From Planctomycetaceae bacterium (lineage in GTDB: Bacteria; Planctomycetota; Planctomycetia; Pirellulales; Thermoguttaceae), in assembly GCA_031267635.1 (NCBI GenBank), contig JAIRYX010000211.1, forward strand, positions 1 through 19,596: a stretch of DNA of 19,596 bases, written 5' to 3'. Below, piece by piece: positions 1 to 6,497 of the stretch; the first letter of the stretch is position 1; every line of letters starts with the position of its first letter. The translations under genes and the position numbers were made by a program. The notes beneath the pieces are model-generated. The model searched no databases. It saw only the letters and a list, made by a program, of their open reading frames with translations, and was not told the origin of the DNA.

Positions 1-244
1 TCAAGGGGATACTGCGCAAAATTCCAAATAATTCAGCATAAAATCAATGCTGAATGCAAAATTCTAAACCAATTGCTCGAAAATTAAAACGAAAATAACC
101 CCAAAAAATAAAATTCGTAAATTAATACGGTTTTTAGAAACTCTCAGAAGATTGTTTTCCAAATCGGGCAGAAATGCTCACAATAATACGGGCAAAAAAG
201 AGTGAAATCGCACGTAAAACATGGCTTGCTAACCATATTACGCA

Positions 245-256
245 CCCCCCCCCCCC
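245..256. repeat. Homopolymeric C12 tract
   Basis: Twelve consecutive C residues sit in strongly AT-rich DNA. Tracts like this are prone to slippage in cells and to sequencing error. No credible gene or promoter is linked to it, so it is recorded only as a possible hypermutable or miscalled site. Confidence 0.85.
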
Positions 257-478
257 GATACATTTTGACACAATCCAAGAAAATCAAACGCTTTGTTCAA
301 TTTTTTCATCGCTGAAACTCCTTACTTTTAAGTTTTTGAAACAGTTCAAAGACAAAAATCACAGTGATTTTACCTTTTAAGTAAATAACATTATGTACAA
401 ATAAATTAAATCTGTCAATACGGATTGTTGGAATTTAAGAGACTTTTCTTGAAATAGTTGAAATATTTTTTACACTTC

Positions 479-574
479 AAAAAGGGACGTTCAGAACAAA
501 AAGGGACTTTGGGAACATGATGAACGAAAAATAACCTTAAAAAATAAAAATGAATTGTTTAAGTGGGAGAAATA
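479..574. repeat. Dispersed repeat with GGGAC motifs, copy 1
   Basis: This ~95 bp stretch is a direct, imperfect repeat of 1045-1134. Shared blocks in order are an A-rich start followed by ACGTT, GACTTTG, GACTTTG-adjacent ACATGAT, a CTTAAAAAA block, and a terminal GGGAGAAATA. The first half holds the GGGAC words that recur throughout the window. Confidence 0.6.
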
Positions 575-701
575 TACAAATTTGACTCATCGCTTACTTT
601 GGATTTACTGCGGTGATTTTGGATATTCCTGTTTCATCATCGTTGCCTATTATGCTTTCAAACTTATATTATCTCATGTTGCGCAAATAAGTGTTTTACA
701 T

Positions 702-812
702 TAGACCTTTTCTCTAACTTCATATCAGGTCGTTTAGATAAAACAGGTAAATACAAAAATAACTGTTTTTGAATAGTGTTCGCTCTATTGATAGGGTTAG
801 AGAAAAGGTCTA
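702..812. mobile_element. MITE-like element with 17 bp perfect terminal inverted repeats
   Basis: TAGACCTTTTCTCTAAC at 702-718 is the exact reverse complement of GTTAGAGAAAAGGTCTA at 796-812. The 77 bp interior has no ORF. The outermost TA on each side could be the TA target duplication typical of Tc1/mariner and IS630-type elements, leaving 15 bp inverted ends. The structure is seen directly; the family assignment is inference, because no transposase or second copy is present in the window. Confidence 0.55.
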
Positions 813-841
813 TTAAGTCACTGTTCGTTGATTTGTTGTAA

Positions 842-889
842 CTATTCAGACGCCAATTGCGGATTTATTGGGTTGGATCGGCTGAATAG
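842..889. repeat. CTATTCAG-ended repeat (family A), copy 1
   Basis: A 48 bp unit begins with CTATTCAG and ends with its reverse complement CTGAATAG. The core contains TGCGGATTTATTGGGTTG. With its right flank up to 915 it is about 93% identical, in inverted orientation, to 4375-4449. Shorter or altered copies occur near 2865, 4276, 10240, 15469, 15750 and 19257. Confidence 0.75.
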
Positions 890-898
890 GTACGATAG

Positions 899-915
899 CT
901 CATGCGTAACATGAG
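899..915. repeat. Palindrome CTCATG-cgtaa-CATGAG
   Basis: A perfect 6 bp stem with a 5 nt centre. The core TCATGCGTAACATGA recurs at 3082-3096 and 6482-6496, and in degenerate inverted form at 4375-4391 and 19479-19493, always between genes. It could be a protein-binding site, an RNA hairpin or part of a mobile repeat; the sequence does not decide. Confidence 0.7.
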
Positions 916-1044
916 TTATTATCTTATCAGAAACGAAATAATCAGAAATGTTTATGCCATGCCTTGAAGTTCGTGGCATTCGTGGATATAATTTTGAGTG
1001 ATGTTATTGTTATACTTCTCGCACTTTAAAATTCGGTTCTCCTT

Positions 1045-1134
1045 AAAAAGAAACGTTAAGGACACGAGAGACTTTGAGGACATGATAAACCATGAACACT
1101 GTCTTAAAAAACGAATGGTCAAGCGGGAGAAATA
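1045..1134. repeat. Dispersed repeat with GGGAC-like motifs, copy 2
   Basis: Direct, diverged copy of 479-574, ending 80 bp upstream of the SWIM-domain gene. The G runs are more decayed here (GAAAC, GGACA, GAGAC) than in copy 1. The whole module, not only the short words, is duplicated. Confidence 0.6.
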
Positions 1135-1214
1135 GATGACAATTGTTTTGAACACGACATTTGTATCCAATTTCCAACAAAACAACCTCCAATTAACTTA
1201 TTTGAACAACTACT

Positions 1215-2816
1215 ATGAATAACTTTATTGAATTAAAAGAAATCGCTGAAAATCAATGGCGTGCAAAATATCAGGGCAATTACGGCGTTTATACAATTAA
1301 AATATCGTTGGACGAAGAAGGAAACAGAAAAGATTTCTCTTGTTCCTGTCCGAGCGATTATTCTCCTTGTAAGCATATTGCTTATGTAGAGGCGGAGATT
1401 GCCGAGTATAAGAAAAAAAATGAACACGAAAAACATGAGAATGCGTTGACGGTAACGCAAATTCTGAAAAAGATTTCTTTCAATGAACTGCGTAAATTTA
1501 TCGTTCAATATAGTAAGTACAATGCGGAACTGGCGAATGCGATTATTTTGGAATTTTCTCATAAAATGCGAAAAGAGCATGAAAATCCTTACGCGGATAT
1601 TATAGGCAAAGCGTTAAAATTTTACAAAATTTATGAAGATGACTACTCTGAGGACGGCTGGGACATTGGACCGTTGGATGACTGGCTGGAAAAAGCGCAT
1701 ACATGTCTCAAAGAAGAAAAACACGAAGATGCGGTTTTGATTGCTAAAGCGTGCCTTGAAGAGTTTGCAAAATGGTTTAATAAATCCAACTACGAAATAG
1801 AGTATTTTATTGATAATTATAACCAAGGTCCGTTTGAAATACTGCACGAAGTTGTTAAAAAAACAGAGATATTCAACAAGGATTTGTATGATTATTGCAA
1901 ATCGAAAATAGAGAAAACCATTTATCAAAAAGCGGAGATGTCGGATTGTTTGAACGACTTGATGGTAGTTGTCGCTTCTCAAAATGATTGCGATGAGTTT
2001 CTTGCACAGCAAGACGATCTGCTAAAGGACGTGTCGGATAAATCTTCTTACGCAGCGAAAAAAATATTGCAACGAAAAATTGATTTCTATAAAAATATCA
2101 AGCAACAGAAAAAAGCGGAAGAAATTATCGAGACAAATTTGCAAATTGAAGACTTTTGCCAAGAAGCGGTAAAAAAACGAATTGCCCGAAAAAAATATGC
2201 CGAAGCCAAAACATTAATTGCGGATTTTTTGAAGAACAAACCGTCCGCTCATCAACAATACTGGAACGAGTATATTTTGGATATTGCTCGAAAAGAACAG
2301 GATATTCCCGTGATTCGAGCGACTGCTTACGAGTTTATCAAAAGTTACTTTACGCCCGATTATTATGCGATTTACAAATCGACCTTTACGCCAAAAGAAT
2401 GGCAAGAGGAAATTGAACGTCTCATTAAGCGCTACGAGAAAGATTCTCGTAATTATTCTTATACCAATAAAGCAGGATTCCAAAAATCTATCGCCGATTT
2501 ATTTGTTGCTGAAAAATTACCGGAGAGATTGATTGAATATTTAGAAAAACATCTTTCAACGGAAGCAATGGAGGAATACTACACGGTATTTTCCAAACAG
2601 TTTCCCGATAAAACGCTTCAGTTATATCGCAAAGCGATCAATGAATACGCGAAAAATAATTTAGGGCGAGAGCATTATGAATATATTAGCAAACAACTGA
2701 AAAAAATGCAACAAATGCCTAACGGCAATTCGGTAGTTACAGAAATGGTAGCAAATTTTCGGCAAATTTATAAAAACCGTTCGGCAATGATGAATGTTTT
2801 GAAAAATTATAAATGA
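1215..2816 (+). CDS. SWIM zinc-finger domain protein
   Basis: A 533-residue soluble protein. Near the N terminus, C43-x-C45 and C52-x-H54 form the CxC-x6-CxH pattern of a SWIM zinc finger, a small zinc-binding fold that contacts DNA or protein. Everything after about residue 70 is rich in Lys, Glu, Ala and Leu and reads as continuous amphipathic helices, likely a helical-repeat (TPR-like) scaffold. No nuclease, helicase or kinase motif is visible, so this is not a SWIM-fused SNF2 helicase. There is no signal peptide or membrane segment. The ATG is the first in frame and lacks a clear Shine-Dalgarno site. The gene stands alone, flanked by repeats, so neighbours give no functional clue. The domain call is firm; the cellular role is unknown. 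Confidence 0.88.
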   Translation: MNNFIELKEIAENQWRAKYQGNYGVYTIKISLDEEGNRKDFSCSCPSDYSPCKHIAYVEAEIAEYKKKNEHEKHENALTVTQILKKISFNELRKFIVQYSKYNAELANAIILEFSHKMRKEHENPYADIIGKALKFYKIYEDDYSEDGWDIGPLDDWLEKAHTCLKEEKHEDAVLIAKACLEEFAKWFNKSNYEIEYFIDNYNQGPFEILHEVVKKTEIFNKDLYDYCKSKIEKTIYQKAEMSDCLNDLMVVVASQNDCDEFLAQQDDLLKDVSDKSSYAAKKILQRKIDFYKNIKQQKKAEEIIETNLQIEDFCQEAVKKRIARKKYAEAKTLIADFLKNKPSAHQQYWNEYILDIARKEQDIPVIRATAYEFIKSYFTPDYYAIYKSTFTPKEWQEEIERLIKRYEKDSRNYSYTNKAGFQKSIADLFVAEKLPERLIEYLEKHLSTEAMEEYYTVFSKQFPDKTLQLYRKAINEYAKNNLGREHYEYISKQLKKMQQMPNGNSVVTEMVANFRQIYKNRSAMMNVLKNYK

Positions 2817-2864
2817 TGGTTGAAACTTCGTTTTTGCCATCCAATGCTCTAAAATGATTTGGAA

Positions 2865-3031
2865 CTATTCAGCTACCCTGTGCGGATTTATCCTCATCAC
2901 ATTTTAAAATTTGTTTCTCACAAAGCAACCAAGAACACCAAGTGATTCTAAAAAACAACTCCTTTTCCTTTGTGCCTCCGTGCCTTTGTGAGAAACATCA
3001 ATCTAAAGTAGTTTTAGTATATTTGGCTGAC
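2865..3031. repeat. Composite repeat: family A module interrupted by a TIR element
   Basis: This ~167 bp unit begins with CTATTCAG and the family A core GTGCGGATTTA, continues into the 13 bp-TIR element at 2913-2996, and ends in TATATTTGGCTGA, matching the other half of family A. It is similar, in inverted orientation, to 19257-19425 over nearly its whole length. The arrangement suggests that the TIR element entered a family A copy. Confidence 0.65.
2913..2996. mobile_element. 84 bp element with 13 bp perfect inverted ends (family D), copy 1
   Basis: GTTTCTCACAAAG at 2913-2925 is the exact reverse complement of CTTTGTGAGAAAC at 2984-2996. The interior (with CCAAGAACACC and CTTTGTGCCTCCGTGCC) is non-coding. 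A close inverted copy lies at 19303-19381. It lacks any transposase, so a non-autonomous element is the best reading; an excess of RNA-like stem-loop structure is an alternative. Confidence 0.6.
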
Positions 3032-3096
3032 GCTCTTTCAGGGCTGAAAAATGGTTTCTTCGTTTCCTGAATGTTAATCGTTCATGCGTAACATGA
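3031..3096. repeat. Stop-codon-proximal repeat (family E), copy 1
   Basis: The segment shares GTTTCCTGAATGTTAA, then an almost identical TCATGCGTAACATGA palindrome, with 6424-6496 in the same orientation. In both places the copy ends within about 6 bp of the stop codon of a reverse-strand gene, so it forms the start of that gene's 3' untranslated region. It may act in transcription termination or mRNA 3' end protection, though no U-run is visible. Confidence 0.6.
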
Positions 3097-3101
3097 GCGA
3101 T

Positions 3102-4220
3102 TTATTTAGTTTTGAAAATCTCGTATCCCAAAGCGTCCACTGTTTCGGTTGCCGTGTTGGTCAACAGGATAACCGCACGGTGCGATTTCGGATCGACAAG
3201 AATAAAACTATGATAACCGCCTGTTTGTCCGTTGTGCATTAAAACGCCGGACGGTTCAATATGCCATCCCAAACCGACACGGCGGTTGTGTGAAACGTCT
3301 TCAAATTGCCATTCCGCCGCTTTGGAAATCCCGCGAATAAGCGGATGTTTCGGCTGACTCGCAAATTCCGAAAAGGAATCCAACATAAGAGCGTTGGCTT
3401 GAGCAAATTTGATCAAGTCACGCATCGAAGTCCGCAATCCTCCACCTGCGGCGAATCCTGTCATGTCCCAGTTGGAAACACGTTTTTTTTCGGCATTGTA
3501 CGGCGGCGCAAGTTTTTGACGCATGTTGTCGGTCAAAGTAACCGCGATGTTTTTCATTTCCAACGGTTGAGCAATTCGTTCTTGAACGAGCGTTTCGTAA
3601 CTCTTTCCGGTCATTCGTTCCAAAGTTACGCCGACAATTGACATTCCGAGATTACTGTATTCGTACCGAGTTCCCGGCGCGGCGGTCAGTTGATAATCGT
3701 TGAGAAACCGCACGATTTTTTCCGCGGAATAACAAAGATAAGGATTGTCGGGAGTTTGATTTGCCGTTTCCCAAAAATCAGTCGGCAATCGCGGAATGCC
3801 GGAACAATGCGACGCGAGATGTTTGAGCGTAATTTTGTTGCCGTGAAAATTAGGAAGAGACGTCTCTTTCGGATAGAATTTCTCAAGCGGATCATCGATC
3901 GCTAATTCCCCGCGAGCTACCATTTCACCCAATAAAACGCCCGTGAAAACTTTCGACATCGACGCGATTTCATAAATCGTATCGACGTCGGGAACATCAG
4001 TTTTTTCAAGCGATACCAAGCCATAACCTTTGGCATAGCATTTTTTGCCATCGACGATTCCAATTACTCCGCCGACAATCGGTTTATCCGTTCCGAAATA
4101 CTTTGCCGCCAGAGAATCCACATCCGTCGGCATTTCAGAGGTTTGCGAGAATGCGTGAAGCGAAAGAAACACAACGCAAACCCCGCAACAGAATAATGTT
4201 TTTAATAAACGAACAATCAT
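3102..4220 (-). CDS. Secreted serine hydrolase of the beta-lactamase class C / PBP4 family
   Basis: A 372-residue protein using the ATG at 4220. It opens with a short basic stretch, a hydrophobic core to about residue 22 and a probable cleavage after ...HAFSQ, so it is exported. The catalytic SxxK is S87-M-S-K90, the second motif is Y188-S-N190, and the third, replacing KTG, is H329-N-G331 before QTGG. This set defines the class C-type serine hydrolases (beta-lactamase, DD-peptidase, esterase EstB-like). Substrate cannot be told; cell-wall peptide or ester hydrolysis is more likely than antibiotic resistance for such environmental members. A GTG at 4241 would add seven residues, but AGGA about 7 nt before the ATG favours the shorter form. 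It is monocistronic. Confidence 0.9.
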   Translation of the reverse strand: MIVRLLKTLFCCGVCVVFLSLHAFSQTSEMPTDVDSLAAKYFGTDKPIVGGVIGIVDGKKCYAKGYGLVSLEKTDVPDVDTIYEIASMSKVFTGVLLGEMVARGELAIDDPLEKFYPKETSLPNFHGNKITLKHLASHCSGIPRLPTDFWETANQTPDNPYLCYSAEKIVRFLNDYQLTAAPGTRYEYSNLGMSIVGVTLERMTGKSYETLVQERIAQPLEMKNIAVTLTDNMRQKLAPPYNAEKKRVSNWDMTGFAAGGGLRTSMRDLIKFAQANALMLDSFSEFASQPKHPLIRGISKAAEWQFEDVSHNRRVGLGWHIEPSGVLMHNGQTGGYHSFILVDPKSHRAVILLTNTATETVDALGYEIFKTK

Positions 4221-4235
4221 CAGTTTTCCTGCTTC

Positions 4236-4268
4236 TTTCACATTTTGGGGAGAGATTGATTTATAAAA
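4236..4268. repeat. Family B repeat (CCCCAAATGTGAAATAA module), inverted copy
   Basis: Reads on the reverse strand as TTTTATAAATCAATCTCTCC followed by CCAAAATGTGAAAG. It matches 10288-10324 and 16288-16323 (forward) and 16062-16092 (reverse). This copy abuts the 5' end of the serine hydrolase gene, so its reverse-strand end supplies the leader of that mRNA. Confidence 0.6.
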
Positions 4269-4400
4269 CCCTATAACGATTCAGTTGCTCAACCCAAATA
4301 AAGCCGCACAGCAACTAGTAACTACAGTCAATTTTACCGGAAAACATCACCTAATTCCAGTCCTTTATTTATAACTCCTGTTACGCATGAGCTATCGTAA

Positions 4401-4449
4401 CTATTCAGCCGCTCCAACCCAATAAATCCGCACTTGGGCGTCTGAATAG
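4401..4449. repeat. CTATTCAG-ended repeat (family A), inverted copy
   Basis: CTATTCAG (4401-4408) and CTGAATAG (4442-4449) bound a core with CCAACCCAATAAATCCGCAC. Together with 26 bp on its left it mirrors 842-915 with about five differences, which suggests fairly recent spread or conversion. Confidence 0.75.
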
Positions 4450-4540
4450 TTATCCGAAAGATTTTACTATTGCAACCCTTAATTTATCAAGTTTCCCTTA
4501 GTAGCTCCGAATTACACCAAATGCGCCCTTATTCCCTTAT
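4450..4540. repeat. CCGAAAGATTTT module (family F), copy 1
   Basis: Shares CCGAAAGATTTT, CATTGCAA, TTTATCAA, CCCTTA, CCGAATT and ATGCGCCCTTA in order with 15519-15634, and its first half in reverse with 15663-15713. It follows directly after a family A copy. Confidence 0.6.
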
Positions 4541-4726
4541 GTTTTAACTGAATTTAAAAGTTTTTTTAAAATCAACAAAAAAAAAATTTAGGAATTTTAT
4601 TTTCCGTAAGTTTAAGAGCTAAAACAAAATAGAAAAGTTTGTCTCAATTCAACTTTAAAATTTTTTCAAAAAATGCGAAACCTAACCCCTTGATGAGATT
4701 TGGGACTTCTGTAAAATTCTCGTTGT

Positions 4727-4767
4727 TTTGCATGTAAAACTTTTTTAAACGACAAGTTACATGCAAA
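4727..4767. promoter_or_regulatory. 11 bp inverted repeat upstream of the DUF1559 gene
   Basis: TTTGCATGTAA at 4727-4737 pairs exactly with TTACATGCAAA at 4757-4767 across a 19 nt spacer, about 100 bp before the DUF1559 start. The position and dyad symmetry fit an operator, or a hairpin in the leader; no specific regulator can be named. Confidence 0.35.
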
Positions 4768-4864
4768 CGTCTAACAAACAATAGAACGTTGTTTTATCAA
4801 CAAAAGTTCCGTTCAAAAAAAAATTTAACTTTCAATGAAGAAAATTTAGAAAGAGAGTATTCAA

Positions 4865-6046
4865 ATGCGCTCAACGCTCAACGCTCAACGCTCAACGCTC
4901 AACGCTCAACGCTTTAGCCGCGTTGCGCTAATTCGTAAAATCGCATTTACGCTGGTCGAATTGCTGGTGGTCATTGCGATCATTGGGATTTTGATTGCGT
5001 TGTTATTGCCTGCCGTTCAATCCGCACGCGAAGCGGCACGGCGAATGCAATGTGCGAACCATCAAAAACAATGGGGATTGGCGGTTCACAACTTCCACGA
5101 CGCCTATAACAAACTTCCCCCTCACGGGCAGAGGTACGGCGTAGGTCCGGTTTCCGGTGCGTCAGCTGCCACATACGACCCAGCAGCCCCGACGCAGGTT
5201 TATGAGAACGCCGATACCGCCGGTGCGCTGGCAAGAGTATTGCCGTTCATTGAAGCCGCGAATGTTTCGATGGGAAAAGATTTCTCGCAAATTACAACCG
5301 GTTATAATAGGTCGGCTTCAAATCCGTATTATAGCGATATTGCAGCCGTCAAACTTCCGTGTATTCTTTGCCCGTCTTCCGGCGACGAGAGTCTTGACCA
5401 CGACATACAAGGCGGATGGGCTGCCGGAAACTATGTTGTCTGTGTTGGTTCGGGAACAGGTGAAAATTCCTCGCTTTCCGCCGCCAAAACAGACGGAGCG
5501 TTTTATCGAGCAAGAAATTCAGGTAATGCAGGTCTTACGGCGTCGGGCGGTACTTTTACAAACACTAATGGTGACCACGGACTTGAATCGATGTCGGACG
5601 GCACAAGCAATACGATGATGATATCGGAAGCGTTGGTGTGTATGAGTTCTTTAAGCGGTCAAGCCCCTAATGCGAAAGTTTGCAACCGCCTCACGTTAAA
5701 TTCCGAAGATTCCGGTGCAAACCCCGATTTAGTTGCAATGACGGTAGCTGTTGCTACTGTTGGAGGCAAACAAAATCGTTGTGAATCGTGGTTATCCAGC
5801 CGTTGGGATCATTCGGTTTATAACGCCTATTTACTCCCGAATCAGAAAGACGCTTGCGGTTACACAAGTATAAATTTCACTCCTGACAGCGGGATTAGAC
5901 GCGGTTTCTTGAAAGCGACAAGCCAACACACCGGCGGCGTAAACGCCTGCTATGGCGACGGTAGCGTCCATTTTACGTCAGATACTGTCGATTTAGGAGT
6001 TTGGCGGGCGTTAAGCACTTGCAACGGCGGTGAAGTAGCTCGCTAA
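4865..6046 (+). CDS. DUF1559 protein with prepilin-type N-terminal signal
   Basis: A 393-residue protein of the planctomycete-expanded DUF1559 family. The N terminus has a prepilin leader, with FTLVE at 28-32 (Glu at +5) followed by an unbroken hydrophobic helix to about residue 49 and the family's QSAREAARR segment. The residue before the cleavage point is Ala27 rather than the usual Gly. The C terminus has the family's GG-x5-DG stretch (GGVNACYGDGSVHF) and a final WRALSTCNGGE. It is predicted to sit in the inner membrane or assemble in a pseudopilus-like structure; the exact role of the family is unknown. AAAGAGAG lies about 7 nt before the ATG. Directly after the ATG are six copies of a 7 bp repeat encoding RSTLNAQ twice, with no alternative ATG before the hydrophobic helix. 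Confidence 0.93.
   Translation: MRSTLNAQRSTLNAQRFSRVALIRKIAFTLVELLVVIAIIGILIALLLPAVQSAREAARRMQCANHQKQWGLAVHNFHDAYNKLPPHGQRYGVGPVSGASAATYDPAAPTQVYENADTAGALARVLPFIEAANVSMGKDFSQITTGYNRSASNPYYSDIAAVKLPCILCPSSGDESLDHDIQGGWAAGNYVVCVGSGTGENSSLSAAKTDGAFYRARNSGNAGLTASGGTFTNTNGDHGLESMSDGTSNTMMISEALVCMSSLSGQAPNAKVCNRLTLNSEDSGANPDLVAMTVAVATVGGKQNRCESWLSSRWDHSVYNAYLLPNQKDACGYTSINFTPDSGIRRGFLKATSQHTGGVNACYGDGSVHFTSDTVDLGVWRALSTCNGGEVAR
4868..4909 (+). repeat. 7 bp tandem repeat (CGCTCAA x6) directly after the start codon
   Basis: Six exact head-to-tail CGCTCAA units begin at the second codon of the DUF1559 gene. Because 7 is not a multiple of 3, gain or loss of one unit shifts the frame of everything downstream. 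Perfect identity of all six copies shows recent expansion or homogenisation. Confidence 0.95.
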
Positions 6047-6091
6047 CTGTAAACCTCATCACACTTGAAATGTCAATTTTCATCAAAAGGA

Positions 6092-6285
6092 ACATGAGGG
6101 ACACAAGGGACTTTTGGGACACAAGGAACAAGCGAGACTTCGCTTGACAACCCTTTGTGATTTGCAAAAGTTCCTTGTGATTTGCAATTATCTCCTGTAG
6201 TTTGCAATTGTCCCTTGTGATTTGCAATTGTCTCCTGTAGTTTGCAATTGTCCCTTGTGTCCCAAAAGTCCCTCATGTCCCTTTG
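6092..6285. repeat. Inverted-repeat-flanked array of 20 bp tandem repeats
   Basis: GGGACTTTTGGGACACAAGG at 6107-6126 is the exact reverse complement of 6253-6272. Between these arms lie about five 20 bp units (6151-6250), alternating TTTGCAATTG with TCCCTTGTGA or TCTCCTGTAG. Units are contiguous with no spacers. The outer arms are built from GGGAC words. Confidence 0.85.
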
Positions 6286-6423
6286 AGCGAGCAGCAGAAA
6301 TTGTTCCAAATAGGAAAAAAACAGGCAAAATTCGGCGGTTCTCAAAGAGTAAGTTTTTATTAACCCTTTAAGAACCAAGCACTTATGAACAATTTACTTA
6401 AAAGATTCCGTAGGGCGTTGCTA

Positions 6424-6496
6424 ATGCTTGCGCCCTTTCGGGGCGGAAAAACAGTTTTTTCGTTTCCTGAATGTTAACCGCTCATGCGTAACATGA
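6424..6496. repeat. Stop-codon-proximal repeat (family E), copy 2
   Basis: Contains a CGCCC-TTTCG-GGGCG hairpin, then CGTTTCCTGAATGTTAA and the palindrome TCATGCGTAACATGA, ending 1 bp before the reverse-strand stop codon of the DUF58 gene. It aligns in the same orientation with 3031-3096. The hairpin would lie about 55-75 nt downstream of the stop in the DUF58 mRNA. Confidence 0.65.
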
Positions 6497-6497
6497 A

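Larger units (their letters stand above)
1..1214. other. AT-rich intergenic region with several repeats, no convincing gene
   Basis: This 1.2 kb stretch has no ORF with recognisable protein features. It contains a run of 12 C (245-256), two related ~90 bp direct repeats (479-574 and 1045-1134), a MITE-like element with 17 bp inverted ends (702-812), a CTATTCAG-ended repeat (842-889) and a 17 bp palindrome (899-915). Two short ORFs here (174-380 forward, 952-1185 reverse) run through repeat or low-complexity DNA and were not accepted as genes. Confidence 0.7.
4242..4864. other. Repeat mosaic and leader upstream of the DUF1559 gene
   Basis: From left to right this gap holds a family B copy, a degenerate family A copy (about 4276-4310), an ~80 bp module shared with 19418-19493, a degenerate CATG palindrome (4375-4391), a full family A copy (4401-4449), a CCGAAAGATTTT module (4450-4540) and about 320 bp of very A/T-rich DNA. 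The last 140 bp contain an 11 bp inverted repeat (4727-4767). No gene is seen. Confidence 0.7.
6047..6497. other. Intergenic region with palindromic tandem-repeat element and family E repeat
   Basis: Between the converging DUF1559 and DUF58 genes lie a repeat structure at 6092-6285, an A/T-rich spacer with nothing recognised (6286-6405), and a family E copy containing a CGCCC-TTTCG-GGGCG hairpin. No gene was accepted; the two reverse ORFs across the tandem repeat are made of repeat translation. Confidence 0.7.

Noticed and set aside
174..380. 68-residue forward ORF containing a Pro run
   Set aside because: It spans the C12 tract, has no ribosome site and no recognisable domain; the frame depends on the exact number of C.
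952..1185. 77-residue reverse ORF
   Set aside because: It runs through the dispersed repeat at 1045-1134 and looks like translated repeat.
3102..4220. Annotation as an antibiotic-resistance beta-lactamase
   Set aside because: The motifs define only the broad serine hydrolase family; the H-x-G third motif is shared with peptidases and esterases, so resistance is not supported.
5973..6378. Reverse ORFs with NCKLQETIANHKG-type repeats
   Set aside because: They are the translation of the 20 bp tandem repeat; a 20 bp period shows up in several frames and gives no protein signature.
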